A stretch of 64,000 nucleotides of DNA, from positions 2,249,801-2,313,800 of the forward strand of contig CM055097.1 in assembly GCA_029204225.1 (NCBI GenBank), in the 5' to 3' direction. Of the stretch, positions 24,701-36,191 are shown piece by piece. Positions within the stretch are counted from its first letter, which is position 1, and every line of letters begins with the position of its first letter. The translations under genes were made by a program, and so were the position numbers. This stretch comes from Diphasiastrum complanatum. Taxonomy: Eukaryota > Streptophyta > Lycopodiopsida > Lycopodiales > Lycopodiaceae. The notes under the pieces were generated by a model. It was not told the DNA's origin, did no database searches, and was given only the letters and a program-made list of their open reading frames with translations.

Positions 24701-25740
24701 GCCCCAATACAATTGACTTCCTTTGTGTTGTCACCAATGGAAGAAGCAAATATATGGTGTAAATGCCAATCACCCTTCACTCTTGAAGTCTTGGCATGTT
24801 CCTTGGAGGATAAGCACATGCAAGGAAAGAAAGATACGAAGACAAATCATATGTAAATTCATTGATGTACATGACAATGTCAAAGCCTAAATAGATTATA
24901 GGTCACCCTTCATTAACCTATTTTGATTGAAAAATACACAAATGGACATGAGGAGTACTTTTCTATAAACGTGAAGGGTACTTATGAAATGGTGTGTAAT
25001 CAAAACAATTAAATCAAAAGAGGTGTAATTAGCTACAATCATGTTTTGTCAAGATGTGTACTTTAAGCAAAAATAAAGACCCATGTACTTAATATAGCAA
25101 AATTTTAATTTGTATGAGTGTTTTTATTTTCTTACATATGTTTCAAATGCTTATGTCTGAATGACACTGGGACATATGTTGATCAATAAAGATCTATTTT
25201 ACATTTAATGCTCAAGTAATCCCTTTGTTGAGTATTGTTAATTTCTATAGAAGTTTTAAATTCCATGGGTGATTTCTCTCTATAGAAATGACTTACAAGG
25301 GGCCGCTATCCCACGCAAGGTGTTATGATGCTTCTAGTAATCCCATGATTGCAATGAATGTTTAGTTGCAAGTCCCTTGTAGATCTTATGGATTGGCATG
25401 CCAATCATCGTTCTTGAGTTGAGATATGAGGTTTTTCAAATTTACCTACATGGAACCCACTATAAACAATATCTAAGTTTTGCAAGTGAGTTTTGGGCAA
25501 CATGCTTACATTTATTTGTTTGATTTTATTAGGCTTTACAACTTAAAGACATCATGTGTCTCTCATTTATGGTCCAAATCTCAACAATAGACACTCATGA
25601 TATTCAAATAAAGTTGTATATGAAAGCCATCAAAAACATATTAGTGAATATCATCCATTCAAGAATACACAAATAAGGGGATTTGGAGGAAGACAAGAGA
25701 CAATAAATCCTCCAAAGAGAATGTCAATGGCATATTGGCA
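21781..25740. other. Long decayed stretch, nothing firmly recognised
   Basis: Both strands were read. Frames near 22.13, 23.78 and 24.40 kb are short and have no family resemblance. The composition suggests old transposon DNA, possibly partly belonging to the CACTA-type relic that follows. Confidence 0.3.
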
Positions 25741-26300
25741 CAAGCTTGGGCTTGAATATGAGACTAAGCCATCAAATGGTATAAATACAATGTCTATCTT
25801 TCATTGTTTACCATATTGGAATAATCTTTTGATTACTCATGTGTTTGATCCTATGCATATCTCTTAAAATGTGGCTCAAACAATATGGAACCACATGGTG
25901 AGTGATATAGTTTCCTTGCTAGAGAGGACTTACAATAATCAAAAACACAAAATAAGTATTGGTCAAAGTTGGGTACAGATGGAAAGATCCATAGTAAGTA
26001 TTCCAAGAGCATGTTGAATTTGTACAAGTATGTGCACTAAGTTATTTATGAGATGAGAACACCAAGGTGCATTTGTGGTTGTCTAACAGAACAACTTCAT
26101 GAGGCCATTTGCAAGCAGTAGATGTTTGTATGATTTTATATACATTCGTAATAACATCAAATGGCAAAATAAATTAAATCTAATATACCTGATGTACATG
26201 GATATGTTACAAAGATTTTGCTGAGGTGGACATGCATAAAAGACATGAAGATACGGTGGAGGTTGTATCTATGTTTGAGAAATATTTTTTGACTTCCATC
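25741..26300 (+). pseudogene. CACTA (En/Spm) TNP2-type transposase relic
   Basis: The plus strand reads CLPYWNNLLITHVFDPMHIS, one stop, then NVAQTIWNHMVSDIVSLLER. This matches the TNP2/TnpD block in which 'LPYW..LLI.H..D.MHI.KNV' is highly conserved. Downstream at about 26.22 kb a weaker match reads MHKRHEDTVEVVSMFEKYFL, similar to a later 'EKYFP' segment. Several stops and frame changes interrupt it, and no CACTA termini were found. It is a decayed DNA transposon; the extent is approximate. Confidence 0.6.
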
Positions 26301-26310
26301 TTAAGAAAAG

Positions 26311-26395
26311 ATAGATAAGGTGTCAATCTCTTGATGAGGTCATAGGTGAAAAAGCTTAGGGTATGGGAAGTCTCAAGAGATTGACACCTTGTCTA
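26311..26395. repeat. Inverted repeat, ~24-bp stem with 36-bp loop
   Basis: The arm at 26311-26335 contains 'aaggtgtcaatctcttga' and the arm at 26372-26395 contains its complement 'tcaagagattgacacctt'. Only one mismatch is seen across about 24 bp. The transcript would fold into a stable hairpin. Confidence 0.8.
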
Positions 26396-26729
26396 TGAGA
26401 AAAGATTATACTTTCATACTTTATAATTTTGGAGTAATGGATAAATGGTATAAATTATACAAGCAAGAGAAGAAACAAAGAGCGATGGCTATAAACAGAC
26501 ACTGTAGCAATTGCTGACATATAATAGCCAAGCTTCAACTTCTCATGACATTGACCTATTACCTAATCAATGCACTTTTAAGTGGATCCATGGCACACTA
26601 CAAAAAAGAAAAATCAGAAGGATAAGTCGTAAGACATAATGGGAATTCACAAGATGATGTGATTGGAAGGCAGGCTCCTCGAGTTTATTTTTATCATTTG
26701 AAATGTTTTTGTGTAGCTCTAGCAAAGAC

Positions 26730-26747
26730 ATCACACACACACACACG
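26730..26747. repeat. Short (CA)n tract
   Basis: A CA run of about nine units followed by 'cgtgtag'. Confidence 0.85.
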
Positions 26748-27059
26748 TGTAGTATGCGTAGGACATAGTGCAACCATTTCTCTATAGATTTGGTTGATCT
26801 TCACTTTGTGTTAAAAACTATTCTTTAGAGGACTTATGAAATGCTTTTTAAGCACTAGATGATGTTTTATTACATTCTATCTATGTTTGGTGTTGTCTAT
26901 GATCAAACAAATTTCAATTATTATATGATGTGAAGTAGTTTAAAAGATTGAGTGAAGATTCCAATCATTTCTCTCTAGAAATTGGTTGATCTCTAATGCC
27001 ATATTTTCATATATATTTTCACCCTCTTTGCATCAATAACAACAAATCTCTGCATACCT

Positions 27060-27181
27060 GTTATGGCCATATTCTATTAGGACATGAATTAAATCTCGGC
27101 ACGGCTAACAATCTCGAACATTGGAGGGCCGATTTACCATATTAGGACTATTCCATGTCCTTAACAGAATATTGCCATAAC
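27060..27181. mobile_element. 122-bp foldback / MITE-like element
   Basis: The left end 'gttatggccatattctatt' then 'aggacatgaa' is mirrored at the right end by 'ttccatgtcc' then 'ttaacagaatattgccataa', giving terminal inverted repeats of about 30 bp with a few mismatches. A second inner pair ('aaatctcggc' and 'gccgattt') extends the foldback. There is no coding capacity. The flanks show no convincing target-site duplication. Confidence 0.65.
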
Positions 27182-28479
27182 AATACCCACATTCATTGCT
27201 GTCAACCAAGACATTTAATCTTCTACATCCAATTGCATTTGATGTTAGAACTTTTTGCAAAAACGTCCGACATGATATGAAAAATCAAAACTATTATACA
27301 CTATTGAAGGTTGTGAGCTTGATCCATGCTTCTCTAGGTGCAAGATATGTTCCAAGAATTGACCACCACATTGCACTTCATGGGGAAAATTATTGTAAAA
27401 AAGACATTAGAATGAAGATGCATATGATATTGAGATATAAACTATGTTTGAAAGAACAATATAACAATAGTTAAACAAAAGAATTGATAGACTAATCAAG
27501 GATGTTGGAGTTGGAGTTGGTTGATGTTAAGTTGAGAGTGCAATTAATAATGACAGATATGTGATGTGTGGTAATGAGAAGTATCATGATGTATATGATG
27601 ATCACAACAATTTTTGCAAAAGCCTTATCCAATCTCATCTCTGTATTTTATAGTTTCTCTTGAGACTCAAGTTTGATACAAAATTATCTCTTTTTTGTTT
27701 GGAACTTGCATTAAAAGTATGCTTTTCCTATATATAATATCATTAAAAAAAAATTCAAATTCATAACTAACATTGATTCTTGGCATGCTTCACTTTTGGG
27801 CATTGCATGCATACATAGTAGTTGGTTAGATAAATCTATATAAAGATGATTGGGAAGCTACATAGGTATAATGATAAGGTAGGTCAATCAATCAATGTAT
27901 GCATATGTGGATGTAACTATAGACATGCAGAAGGCATATATAGATAGGTTTGAAAGTGGAATAGATAGATAGATGCATAGATCTATAGGATGGCTATATT
28001 GATTCATCAATTGTATGACACGTGGCAAAATCCAAAGATTTCATTGGTATATAATCTTGGGGTATTAAACATTTTATGGGCACTATAAAAATTCAAAAAA
28101 CACACCTTTCATTTAGGATAATGTGTTTATGGAGATATGTCAACATAGAGACTCAAAGTATGACATAAGTTCATATTTTTTCTTGTATGGGAAATGCACA
28201 TGATTTAAGCATGCCAACCCATAGTCAATCAACCTACAATGACTGGTTCATCCCTAAAAATTTATATTCAAACTTTGTAGACCTTGCCTAGCTTGAAAAA
28301 TCTTTGTTTAGGACAAGCCATGTGCTAGACATGGATGTTGTAGAGGATGGATCAACAACTTATCCAACACTTTTAAGAATATTAGAGTCTACTCCTAAAT
28401 AATCAAATGGATTATTGGTAAGGGATCAAACAAGATTGCCCTCAAGCCTTGCCAAGAATCTATTCAGGTATAAAAGTGA
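27182..28479. other. AT-rich stretch, nothing firmly recognised
   Basis: It contains a 92-aa plus-strand frame (27196-27474) without family resemblance and a loose GATA/TAGA-rich segment near 27.84-28.0 kb. Confidence 0.3.
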
Positions 28480-28810
28480 TCTTTGAGGCATCGAGACTAT
28501 CATTTGGAATTGGAGTTGAGTCCATTTAGTGGTTGGGTTGCATGGACACATGCACATGCTGCTTGGCTCCATAAATCATAGTGGAAACTTGCCCTCCTCA
28601 TTATTGGTTTTCAAATTATGGATACATGTCTCCTCATCTCTCATCATGCATTCACATAATGTTCCTCAAAGGTGAAGGTTGATTAATCTTGAGCTTCTTG
28701 TTGGTTGAGTGTTTTGGTTCCATGTTGTCCTTTTGAGTGTCACGATAAGTTGGTTCATTGGGGGATCTTCACAAGGAGACTACAATAGAGCAGGTGAAAT
28801 TCTATGCATT
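28480..28810 (+). mobile_element. Decayed gypsy-type LTR-end-like sequence
   Basis: This resembles the 51.0-51.26 kb segment in the order of shared phrases: 'agtggaaacttgcc', 'ttggttg(a/g)gtg', 'tgtccttttg', 'gatcttcac' and a degenerate 'atagagc' where the other has a primer-binding site. It is an old, broken fossil of the same family; no body was identified here. Confidence 0.4.
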
Positions 28811-30639
28811 TGTTTATGGTACCACTTTTGGGTTTTAATTTCCAAACTCACTTAAATGGTTTTAATTTTGGATTTTGTTATGTTTTTGCAAGTGTAATGA
28901 GAATTATCATGCTTTAACATGAAAATTGAACATGCTACTTTTGAAAAGCCCTTGCATTGGTGGAAGACCTTAGACCCGTAGATGACATTTTTCCATGGTT
29001 GGGTATCTAGTTGGCCATATCCTTGATATTGTGGATAGCTAAGTCGAGAGTTGGAGTGGATTTTTTCCATCATATCATCTTCACACTGAGAACTTGGACA
29101 AAATGAGTCGTTCTCGTGAGAAATCGTTGGTGTGATAATTAACAAGGTTGCAAAGTGAAGAGGCGAGGTTGAAGCGATGGACTTGAATGACTAACTCAAG
29201 GACCCTCGAGGACCTCACAGAGTAGCAAAGGGACTTGAGTCCTATATTGTGATTGGTTTTGCCATGTGCTTAGCTATAATCAATTTTGTCTATTGGTACT
29301 TGGACATTATTCATGTAATAATATCACTTGAGTCTCTAATAAATCTATATCACTTGATCATGGGTGTTTATTACAGTTTAACAATAACTTTGGAGTCAAC
29401 TAGAATCGAAGGCCAAATCATGTTCAATCTTATAGTAACTAACTTTGAAATCATCAGTACTACAATGATTACGTAGCCAAACATTTAAGCACTGAATTAT
29501 CAGACAAATAATTTGCTGCGAAGAATTACAGAAATGCATACATTTTGAGACAAACCTAAACACAATAAAAGAGAGTATTGATTCAGTATGAAACAAAACG
29601 GATGTAAATGAGTACAACAAGTTTGCGGATCGAAGGCACATACTCTAAGCTATTTTTGAGTGACTAAATAAAACCCTGAATTAAGTGCAACTACTGATAA
29701 GCAGTAAGTGCAATAGCAATCTGAACTCTAAAGTACTGAGCTAGAATGCTCAAGAGTTTTCAAGCTCGTAGGCTTGAGAGAGAGCTAACTATTCAATACT
29801 TGATCTGATAGCTCTGCTCATGTTGATGTAGGAATATGAACAACTATTTATACTAAGCAATTAGGTCATCAAAATTTGCAATAAACAAGTCTGAAATGTA
29901 TTACATCTGCATAACGTGTGTAATAGATCAATATTGAGCTATCAAGGGCTAAGGTAACTTACTATGCTCCATAATGGGTGTACTATGCATGATCTTCTAG
30001 AAAGACACTTCACTGCTCCCACATTGGTTGTTATTCCTTGCTTGCAACTTAGACACTTAGCTTAGCTTACATATTCCTCGTTGTTGCTACATATATATAC
30101 AGTTTGCAAAATGTTTACAAGAACTAATTGGTCTCTAATAAAATCAAGGGATCATAAATGCATCTAGAGAGCATATAGACATGTAATTGAATAGTGAGAG
30201 TGTACAAAGATGACAATCAGTTATAGGAGTTTGAATATGCATAAATGAGCAGTCAGGTTCGATCGAATGTTATGAAATTCCAATTTGAAAGGTACCATGT
30301 ACATCGATAAATTTCAATCAACATATGTCGGTGCAACATTTTCATGAATTCACAACCGTTTCAACATTTTCAGTGATCGACATATTTTCATATGATGTTG
30401 ATCAACATTTTTACGTTGATTTGGTTGAAGTTAAATGTCAATCGACATTTTTGTTGGCTTGGCCAAGTTCAAGATTTGCAACGACCAATGCCTTGTAGGT
30501 CTATGTCGAATCTCGTTCAAATATGCAAACAGTTCCTAATTGTGTCAAATCTTCTATAATTCTGTAGTCCTATGAAGATATGCGACCAAAACTGTAGACT
30601 ATATGTGTCTTTCAGAATAACAAAGTGTTTACAAAGAGT
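28811..30639. other. Unassigned, possibly LTR-derived
   Basis: 29.46-30.13 kb has the look of antisense plant LTR sequence ('ctatttatactaagc', 'gagagagctaactattc') and lies on the 3' side of the antisense copia fossil that follows. No second copy was found to define LTR ends. 30.24-30.48 kb repeats 'caacattttca' and 'tcgacattttt' phrases several times. Confidence 0.3.
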
Positions 30640-30739
30640 CAAAAGATCTCAAAAGAAAAAATGAGGTGTGTAGGAGTGAGATTGACTCCAACTCTTCTCC
30701 TTAATCTTACTACTAGGAACCAGAAAAAAAAATGCAACA

Positions 30740-32030
30740 TATATACTAAGCTAGTATGCTTAGTCTTTGTTAATGACTTAGTCAATAAATCAACTAGCAT
30801 TCTATTTTATGATAGTAAACCAATTCTATCTCTTTTTCTTGAAACTTCTCTCTCAAGAAATAAAATTGAATTTCTATGTACTTGGTATGAGAGTGATAGC
30901 TTGGGTTAAAAGGGATGACAATGCAACTTTGGTTGTCACAGCACAAAACTGTTGGTCTGCTGAGAATTCAGGTCTTGTAGTAGTCTTCTAAGCCAAAATA
31001 CTTTGTTCACTACATGGTGGTTGCTACGAATTCAAATTCAGTAGAGGACAAGGAAACACATCTCTATCTTCTATTATTCTGTGAAGTGAGTCTTCTTGCA
31101 AGAAAACAAATATGGCAAGATGTGGACTTTCTGATGTTCGAATGTCCAACTCAATCTGAGTCAGAATAGACTTCAAGAGTGAGTGCATTCTCTTGATTTC
31201 CATCATAGGATAATTATGTTTGTATATTGAATGTATCTTAGGACTCTCTGAAAATCCTTTTAATGAGACAAGCCTAGATTTGACATGTATCAAGAGAATG
31301 TGCTTACTCCACATGCTAGATCTGGTCACGTGCACAAGAATGAGTTAAGCAAATAGTTGGACGATATGGGTACTTGCTCATCTCTAGTTGATTTGTATTT
31401 GTTGTTGGGCACATGTCTTTCGATAATTTGAAGCTGGGATCCATAGGAAACTCTATGGGCTTGTAGTCTTCCATGCCATATCTACGAAAAGATATCGCTA
31501 TTGGTTGAAAAATATTTTCTTGGCAATTTTTTTCCTGCTAATTTCAATGCCCAATAATCAATTTAGCTCTTCTGAATTAGTCATTTCAAACTCTATAGAT
31601 AGTAGAGTTTTTGTATGATTAACTAATCTGAGTTGCTAATTATGAGAGCATCATCAATATACAAGGCTATAATAACATAGTTTGACATTTATTACACTTG
31701 TGTACATTTAAATTAGAAGTACAAGGAGTAAAATTTGACAGTAACAAAAGCTATTATATGATTTTTCTTGTACAAGACTGTTCAAAAAAGTTGTTTGGAC
31801 ATCCATCTCGTGGATCCCCAAGTCTTCTTTGTTGCTATGGCCAAATTTGACTAAGATTGATGGATCAACCATTTGCCAAGAAGTAGTTTTTGACTTCTCA
31901 CATTGTTTACAACAAAGTGTAGCTCAATATTGTGACTGTGAATCAATTATTTTTGAAAAAATGATGAATGTACAAGATATTTTCAATGCAATATCCCAAG
32001 TACCCTCTCACCTTTAAGGATCATAGCATT
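30740..32030 (-). mobile_element. Ty1/copia fossil, RT-RNase H part, antisense
   Basis: The order of phrases on the plus strand mirrors the antisense of a copia 3' pol region. RNase H-like segments near 30.75-31.0 kb are followed by reverse transcriptase segments to about 32.0 kb, including counterparts of the segment at 43.0-43.5 kb ('gccatatc', 'cattcaaact', 'catcatcaatata'). It is heavily decayed, with many breaks, and much older than the copia elements at 35-47 kb. Confidence 0.6.
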
Positions 32031-35000
32031 GGTGAAAAAAAATTCTTTTGTGACTAGTTCAAAGGGTTGGACTATGCCCGTTGCCATGAAAGAGCTGCGT
32101 AAGATTGGTGCTTGTGGCAGACTTGAATCTCATGGCACACATAAAAGGGACAAGAGTGGGCCCCAAAAATGACGAAGTTTTTTGTGCATTGTTTGTTGAT
32201 TTATGACACAAACACCGTAGGAATGATGCTACTACAATGTACTTTGTTACAAATTTTATTAACAAAAGGTTGGACTATAATATGTACTCATTCTATGTTA
32301 GCAATAATACAACAAGATTTTAGAAATTTATTGCATGTCTTCTTAGTTGATTGCCAAAGTTTCAAAGTTGAAGAGTTTATCTCCAAGGAATGTTACTTAA
32401 ACAAATATCTTAACCACTTTTGTAATAGCATATAATTATTTATTCTAGCTTGTGATTATTCTTGAAGACATATAGTGTTATTACCAAGATTTTTGGTGAG
32501 TACAATTCATTTAAACATATAAAATAGATTGGCGAGATAGATAATAAAGTAAAAGTTATCGATAAAGGAATCTTGGTAATGTCATTTTTATATTTTCTTG
32601 CCTTTGAGTCATGGAAGTTTCATCACAATTAAAAACATAGTAAACAATCAAGAGCAAATCAAAAGATGAATGAATAGCATTTCCCCCAACTATGAGTTTT
32701 GATTATTTTTGTTATTAATTCTAGTAAAAGAAAATTACTTCCTTTATGCTAAGTCGACTTTTTCATATATGAGTATCACACGCAAAGATCTTTAATTGCA
32801 AAAGTTGCTAGCACTAACATATAGCTTTATTTCACTCAAGAATGTGCAAATTTTTTGAAGATAAAATCTTTGTGCTTGTACTAGTTTTATTAAAGAGAAT
32901 AGTCCCATGAGGCCAAGCATTAAAAGTTGTGAAGTGGTAAAGTGTGAATATGTAAGTAGATACCAAATGACCATTCTTTGTTGGAAATAGATATTCATGT
33001 TTCAACATAAAAAGTGATCATGTGTGCATAATACTAGTGGACACTGTGAGTTCAGATGGAATATTTCTAGTTGTAAAAGAATATTTATGTGTCAATAGAC
33101 AAATGAATTTAACCTAGTTTTATAATGTATATGTGCATATATGCATATATGAATTCACAAACATGGAGGATAAAGTCTTGCACCACTAGTCACATGCATT
33201 TTGCTTAAAACTATAGATATTGTGCCCCTTGAGGTGATCTATGGTGTCATTGTTACAATATTGATTGATAAAGACATTTTCAAAGTTCATAGTTTCCTTT
33301 AAAATTAAGCATACAATGTAATGAATGTGACTTTGCAATGGATCCTTCAAGGTTGAATTTTTAGAAGTGATGCTGGTAAATTGAACTTTGTTTGATTCGA
33401 GTATCGTATTGTAATCAAGTTTGATAAGAGTTTATGTAGTGTAAAAGATCCATGCTCAAATTTCATCAAAAAGCCTACATGCGCAAACCCTAGCTAGCCT
33501 TCTACATAGATGTTTATAAAGTGTAAACATTGTGTGTATGATGATAGCAAAATATACTTTGTCACCAAACACATGACTAAGCTCTAAGATAATAACATCA
33601 TCCTTGATGTCTTAAAGAGATGTTATTAAAGACAAATTGTTGTAAATTTTGTGTGTACATCATCTATTAATATAATTCAAAATAGTAATGTTAATATTGC
33701 TCTCATGCCAAGAAGTTTGCTTTTTAGACTTAAAATTAGTGGTAGACGCACATACCAAATAATATCTTTGGTTTTCCCAAATTAAAAGCTCTATTTATTT
33801 TTGAATATTTCTAGCTAGTGATGCAAGAGAAAAAAATTGATGTCCATGGCGCTTGGCACAAATTGAAGCTTTCAAAAGGTAAAGAGTATTTGTTTATTTT
33901 AACTATTTTATTGAGCTAGATATTCTCAAGTCAACACAATGTATACATTTCTATAATTCCAAGCTATATATTGCATAAAACTTTGATAACAAACGACTCT
34001 TCAAGGCTCTAGATAAAACGAGCTAAAATTCTTATTCGTCTGTATACTCTGCCACTAAAGAACCCAACTTCACCTTCTTTTGGTTCAACTCAAAGTGGTT
34101 CGACATAAAACAATTTGCTTTTGACAAAGAAGTCAATTAGAATTGATTGCCTATCTAATTGTCAACACTTGGTGTGCTTTATGTAAGTAAAGCCATGTCA
34201 ACATAACACTTCCATTTAGTTTCGATGAAGTACTTAGCATGTACTTGCATAAAATGGACTTGAGTGATGTGTGATTATGGTTTTTTGGTTTTTTGTCTTA
34301 AATGCATCAGGGGTAATCTCGTTTGACATTGCATACTTAGTTTAAATCACTCATGCTAGACTGTTGTGCTGCTGACTGAGTGGATCATGGCTAATACTCA
34401 GGACATTTCATCACCACACATTCAAGTATAAAATGAAACACATTGTCTTACTTATCATGGCTTGGATTACATTGTCACTTTGAGGATAAGGTAGTTATGA
34501 TGAAACATTTTAGGATTTTTGAACAAGGGATACGTTTTTTGGAAACTACTAAATGCAAGCTAAACTATTACAGATTCCACATAAACAATACAAAATCTAG
34601 GAAGCCATGGAACAACAGTTGGTTTGAAGTTCCATTATATGGTTAATCGGCCCTCTTGACATGATGGGAGGGATAAATCAAGAAGTTGTCTGAACCAAAC
34701 ATGCTTACAAGCCACTAATTAATGCCAAACTCGTCTCATCAGGATGAAATGCTTTAAGGTAATGAAACATGAGTGGCAATCCTGAAATGTGGTGGCAGTT
34801 GTAGAGGGCCACTATTTGATGTCCCCAATACGAGCTTTTATCACTTGACAAAGTTGAATTGTTTTTGACTAATTAATTTTAGATAACACTCCTTGTAAGT
34901 ATTTCAATCGATTTCTTGAGAACTTGATCAACACTCAACATCGCTTTCAAAGTAAATGCATGGTTCAAACACGCAAACATATTTGAACTATATCTTCATA

Positions 35001-35126
35001 ACAATAAAGTGTGCTCACTTTTATTGTAGCCAAGACTCTATCCAAGCAAGGATATATTTTTTTTCTATTTGAACATTTTTTAATTTATGTCCATTTAAAC
35101 TTATGCGATGTTATTAGAGGAGTTAG
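32031..35126. other. AT-rich stretch, nothing recognised
   Basis: No coding family, RNA gene or clear repeat was found on either strand. It ends at the left LTR of the copia element that starts at 35127. Confidence 0.35.
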
Positions 35127-35387
35127 TGTTAGAAATCAATGATAAACTTCATTGTTACACTTCTTAGTAACTTTTTACGATGTACTTTATTACTAGCTAT
35201 AACTAGCCGTTGGCTAGTCTAGTAGTCTACTCTTAGGTTCTCCCTCTCTATCAGGGTCCAGGGTTTATATGTACATTTTACATTTAGTATGTAGTATTGT
35301 GATAGATTGATAGTGCATGGTTTTCTTCCGGCTTCTTTGGTGATTGCTTATGGTGAATGCTTGATGTTGCATATCTGATTGTTGACA
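35127..35387 (+). repeat. Left LTR of copia fossil 1 (~261 bp)
   Basis: It starts TGTTAGAAATC and ends TTGACA, the usual TG...CA pattern, immediately before the primer-binding site. It matches the right LTR at an offset of exactly 5150 bp. Confidence 0.9.
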
Positions 35388-35400
35388 TGATATCAGAGCA
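35388..35400 (+). other. Primer-binding site of copia fossil 1
   Basis: 'tgatatcagagca' resembles TGGTATCAGAGC, the complement of the initiator tRNA-Met 3' end used by most plant copia elements. Confidence 0.8.
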
Positions 35401-35950
35401 GCAATAGTTCTGCGTGCCTGATCAGTGGATACAGCTTGTCACAGGCTCCGCAACGAAGTGAGAAAGTCCTTAACGGGAGGTGAAAGCTTGGAGAGATAAA
35501 AACGGCTGGAAGAAATTCCTCTTTGGTGTATTTTGCAGGTTTGGAGCTCAGAATCATCAATGGGGAACGAAGACACAGTCCCGGAGGCATCAGAAAGGCT
35601 AGAGCAGCATCAAATAAGTTGAAAATCTGTTGAGTGGAGAGATTTTTACAATACTTTCTAGTTGTTGTGAAAAGCACACTCCCGGAGGCATTCATCTATT
35701 TGTGTGAGAGGTTTGCCAAGAAATCTCTTATTTGTCTGTTTGGAGTACCACAAATCACACTAGATAGTATTTAGTACTGTCATTCAGAGTTAGGAAGCTT
35801 CATACTTTTCACATTATTGATATCTGTTTGTTTGAACGATCACTCGTTTCAAAATCTAAGCAAAGGGGAGGAGGCGTAGCCGCCGCGCCGAAGTAGGGAA
35901 TCTAGAATATTCCCTATGAAAGTTCCTATATTCTCTCTTTTTTTATATCC

Positions 35951-36191
35951 GTACCAATATCGGATCCAAGTGCGCTAGCTGAAGAGAAACCCGAGCAGTT
36001 GTACATCCGCGCTCCAGTCCGATATTGTCCGTACTGATATCGGATCCAAGCGCACGAGCTAAAGAAAATTTCGAGTAGTTGTACATCCGCGCTCCAGTCC
36101 GATATCGCATGTTCCAATATCGGATCCACGCGCACAAGTTAAGGAGGATCCTGAGCAGCCATACTTTCATGCTCCATTCCGATATTAGGTG
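35951..36191 (+). repeat. 80-bp tandem repeat, three units, in copia 1 leader
   Basis: 'atatcggatcca' recurs at 80-bp spacing (near 35957, 36037 and 36117), each followed by 'gcgc(t/a)(a/c)' and 'tacatccgcgctccagtccg' or a variant. 'ccgatatt' and 'gatatcgg' pairs make it partly self-complementary. It lies between the primer-binding site and gag. Confidence 0.85.

Noticed and set aside
27196-27474. 92-aa plus-strand frame
   Set aside because: AT-rich, no family resemblance, no splice or promoter context.
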